Below, piece after piece: positions 63,761-64,000 of a DNA stretch of 64,000 bases. The stretch is from Acridotheres tristis (lineage: Eukaryota > Chordata > Aves > Passeriformes > Sturnidae): positions 6,696,001 to 6,760,000 of the forward strand of contig CM072884.1 of NCBI GenBank assembly GCA_037013685.1, read 5' to 3'. The stretch's first letter is position 1, and every line of letters begins with the position of its first letter. The notes under the pieces were generated by a model. That model was not told the DNA's origin, did not search any database, and saw only the letters and a list, made by a program, of their open reading frames with translations. A program made the translations under genes and the position numbers.

Positions 63761-64000
63761 CAGTGCAGGTGTAACTGATCACCTCCCTGAAAAAACGTGG
63801 TGATCAAAAAACCCGTACAACCAAAACCCTGATCCAGAATTCTTTGTTTGGGAGCTAAAGGGTTGACACTATGCCAGTACTTTGACAAGACTAGGTCTCA
63901 TTAAAGTGATTATTGTCATGTGATGATTAGGGTCAATTACATTTGCAGGCACTCTGAGATGTCTAGCAGCTTATGGGATATAGAAGAACTTATATAGAGC

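Overview
The window looks like AT-rich, largely non-coding nuclear DNA from a bird, probably a songbird. The only LINE family I can recognise is CR1, present as five truncated pieces in both orientations. One block resembles a bird retroviral LTR, and one looks like an ancient amniote MIR SINE. There are no mammalian Alu/L1 elements, and no bacterial operons, rRNA, tRNA or CRISPR arrays. The species call is inference from repeat content.

Layout: 1-9.4 kb is AT-rich DNA with A/C- and G/T-only low-complexity tracts. A MIR-like remnant lies at about 9.5 kb. From 12.1 to 13.7 kb is a repeat cluster: a degenerate approx. 39-bp tandem array, a minus-strand LTR-like block with a TATA box and AATAAA, and a CR1 piece. 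CR1 3' ends lie at 21.4 and 43.1 kb. A larger minus-strand CR1 with recognisable reverse-transcriptase C-terminal peptides occupies 53.07-53.86 kb, and a short minus-strand CR1 piece lies at 55.3 kb. Poly-T runs, a (TA)n microsatellite and about fifteen one-strand-purine-free tracts are scattered throughout. The last 700 bp are richer in GC and CpG.

No protein-coding gene can be named with confidence. The two observations most worth following are these. (1) At 49.4-50.0 kb there is a compact arrangement of TATA box, 92-codon ORF with a signal-peptide-like start and ten downstream cysteines, and two AATAAA signals, which could be an undescribed small secreted cysteine-rich peptide gene. (2) A set of short open segments is bounded by good splice sites, the best at 33388-33501 on the minus strand and 58113-58227 on the plus strand. 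These may be exons of one or more large genes whose introns fill the window. Pseudo-exons of this kind are common by chance in vertebrate introns, so each is given with low confidence. No functional pathway linking genes can be inferred.
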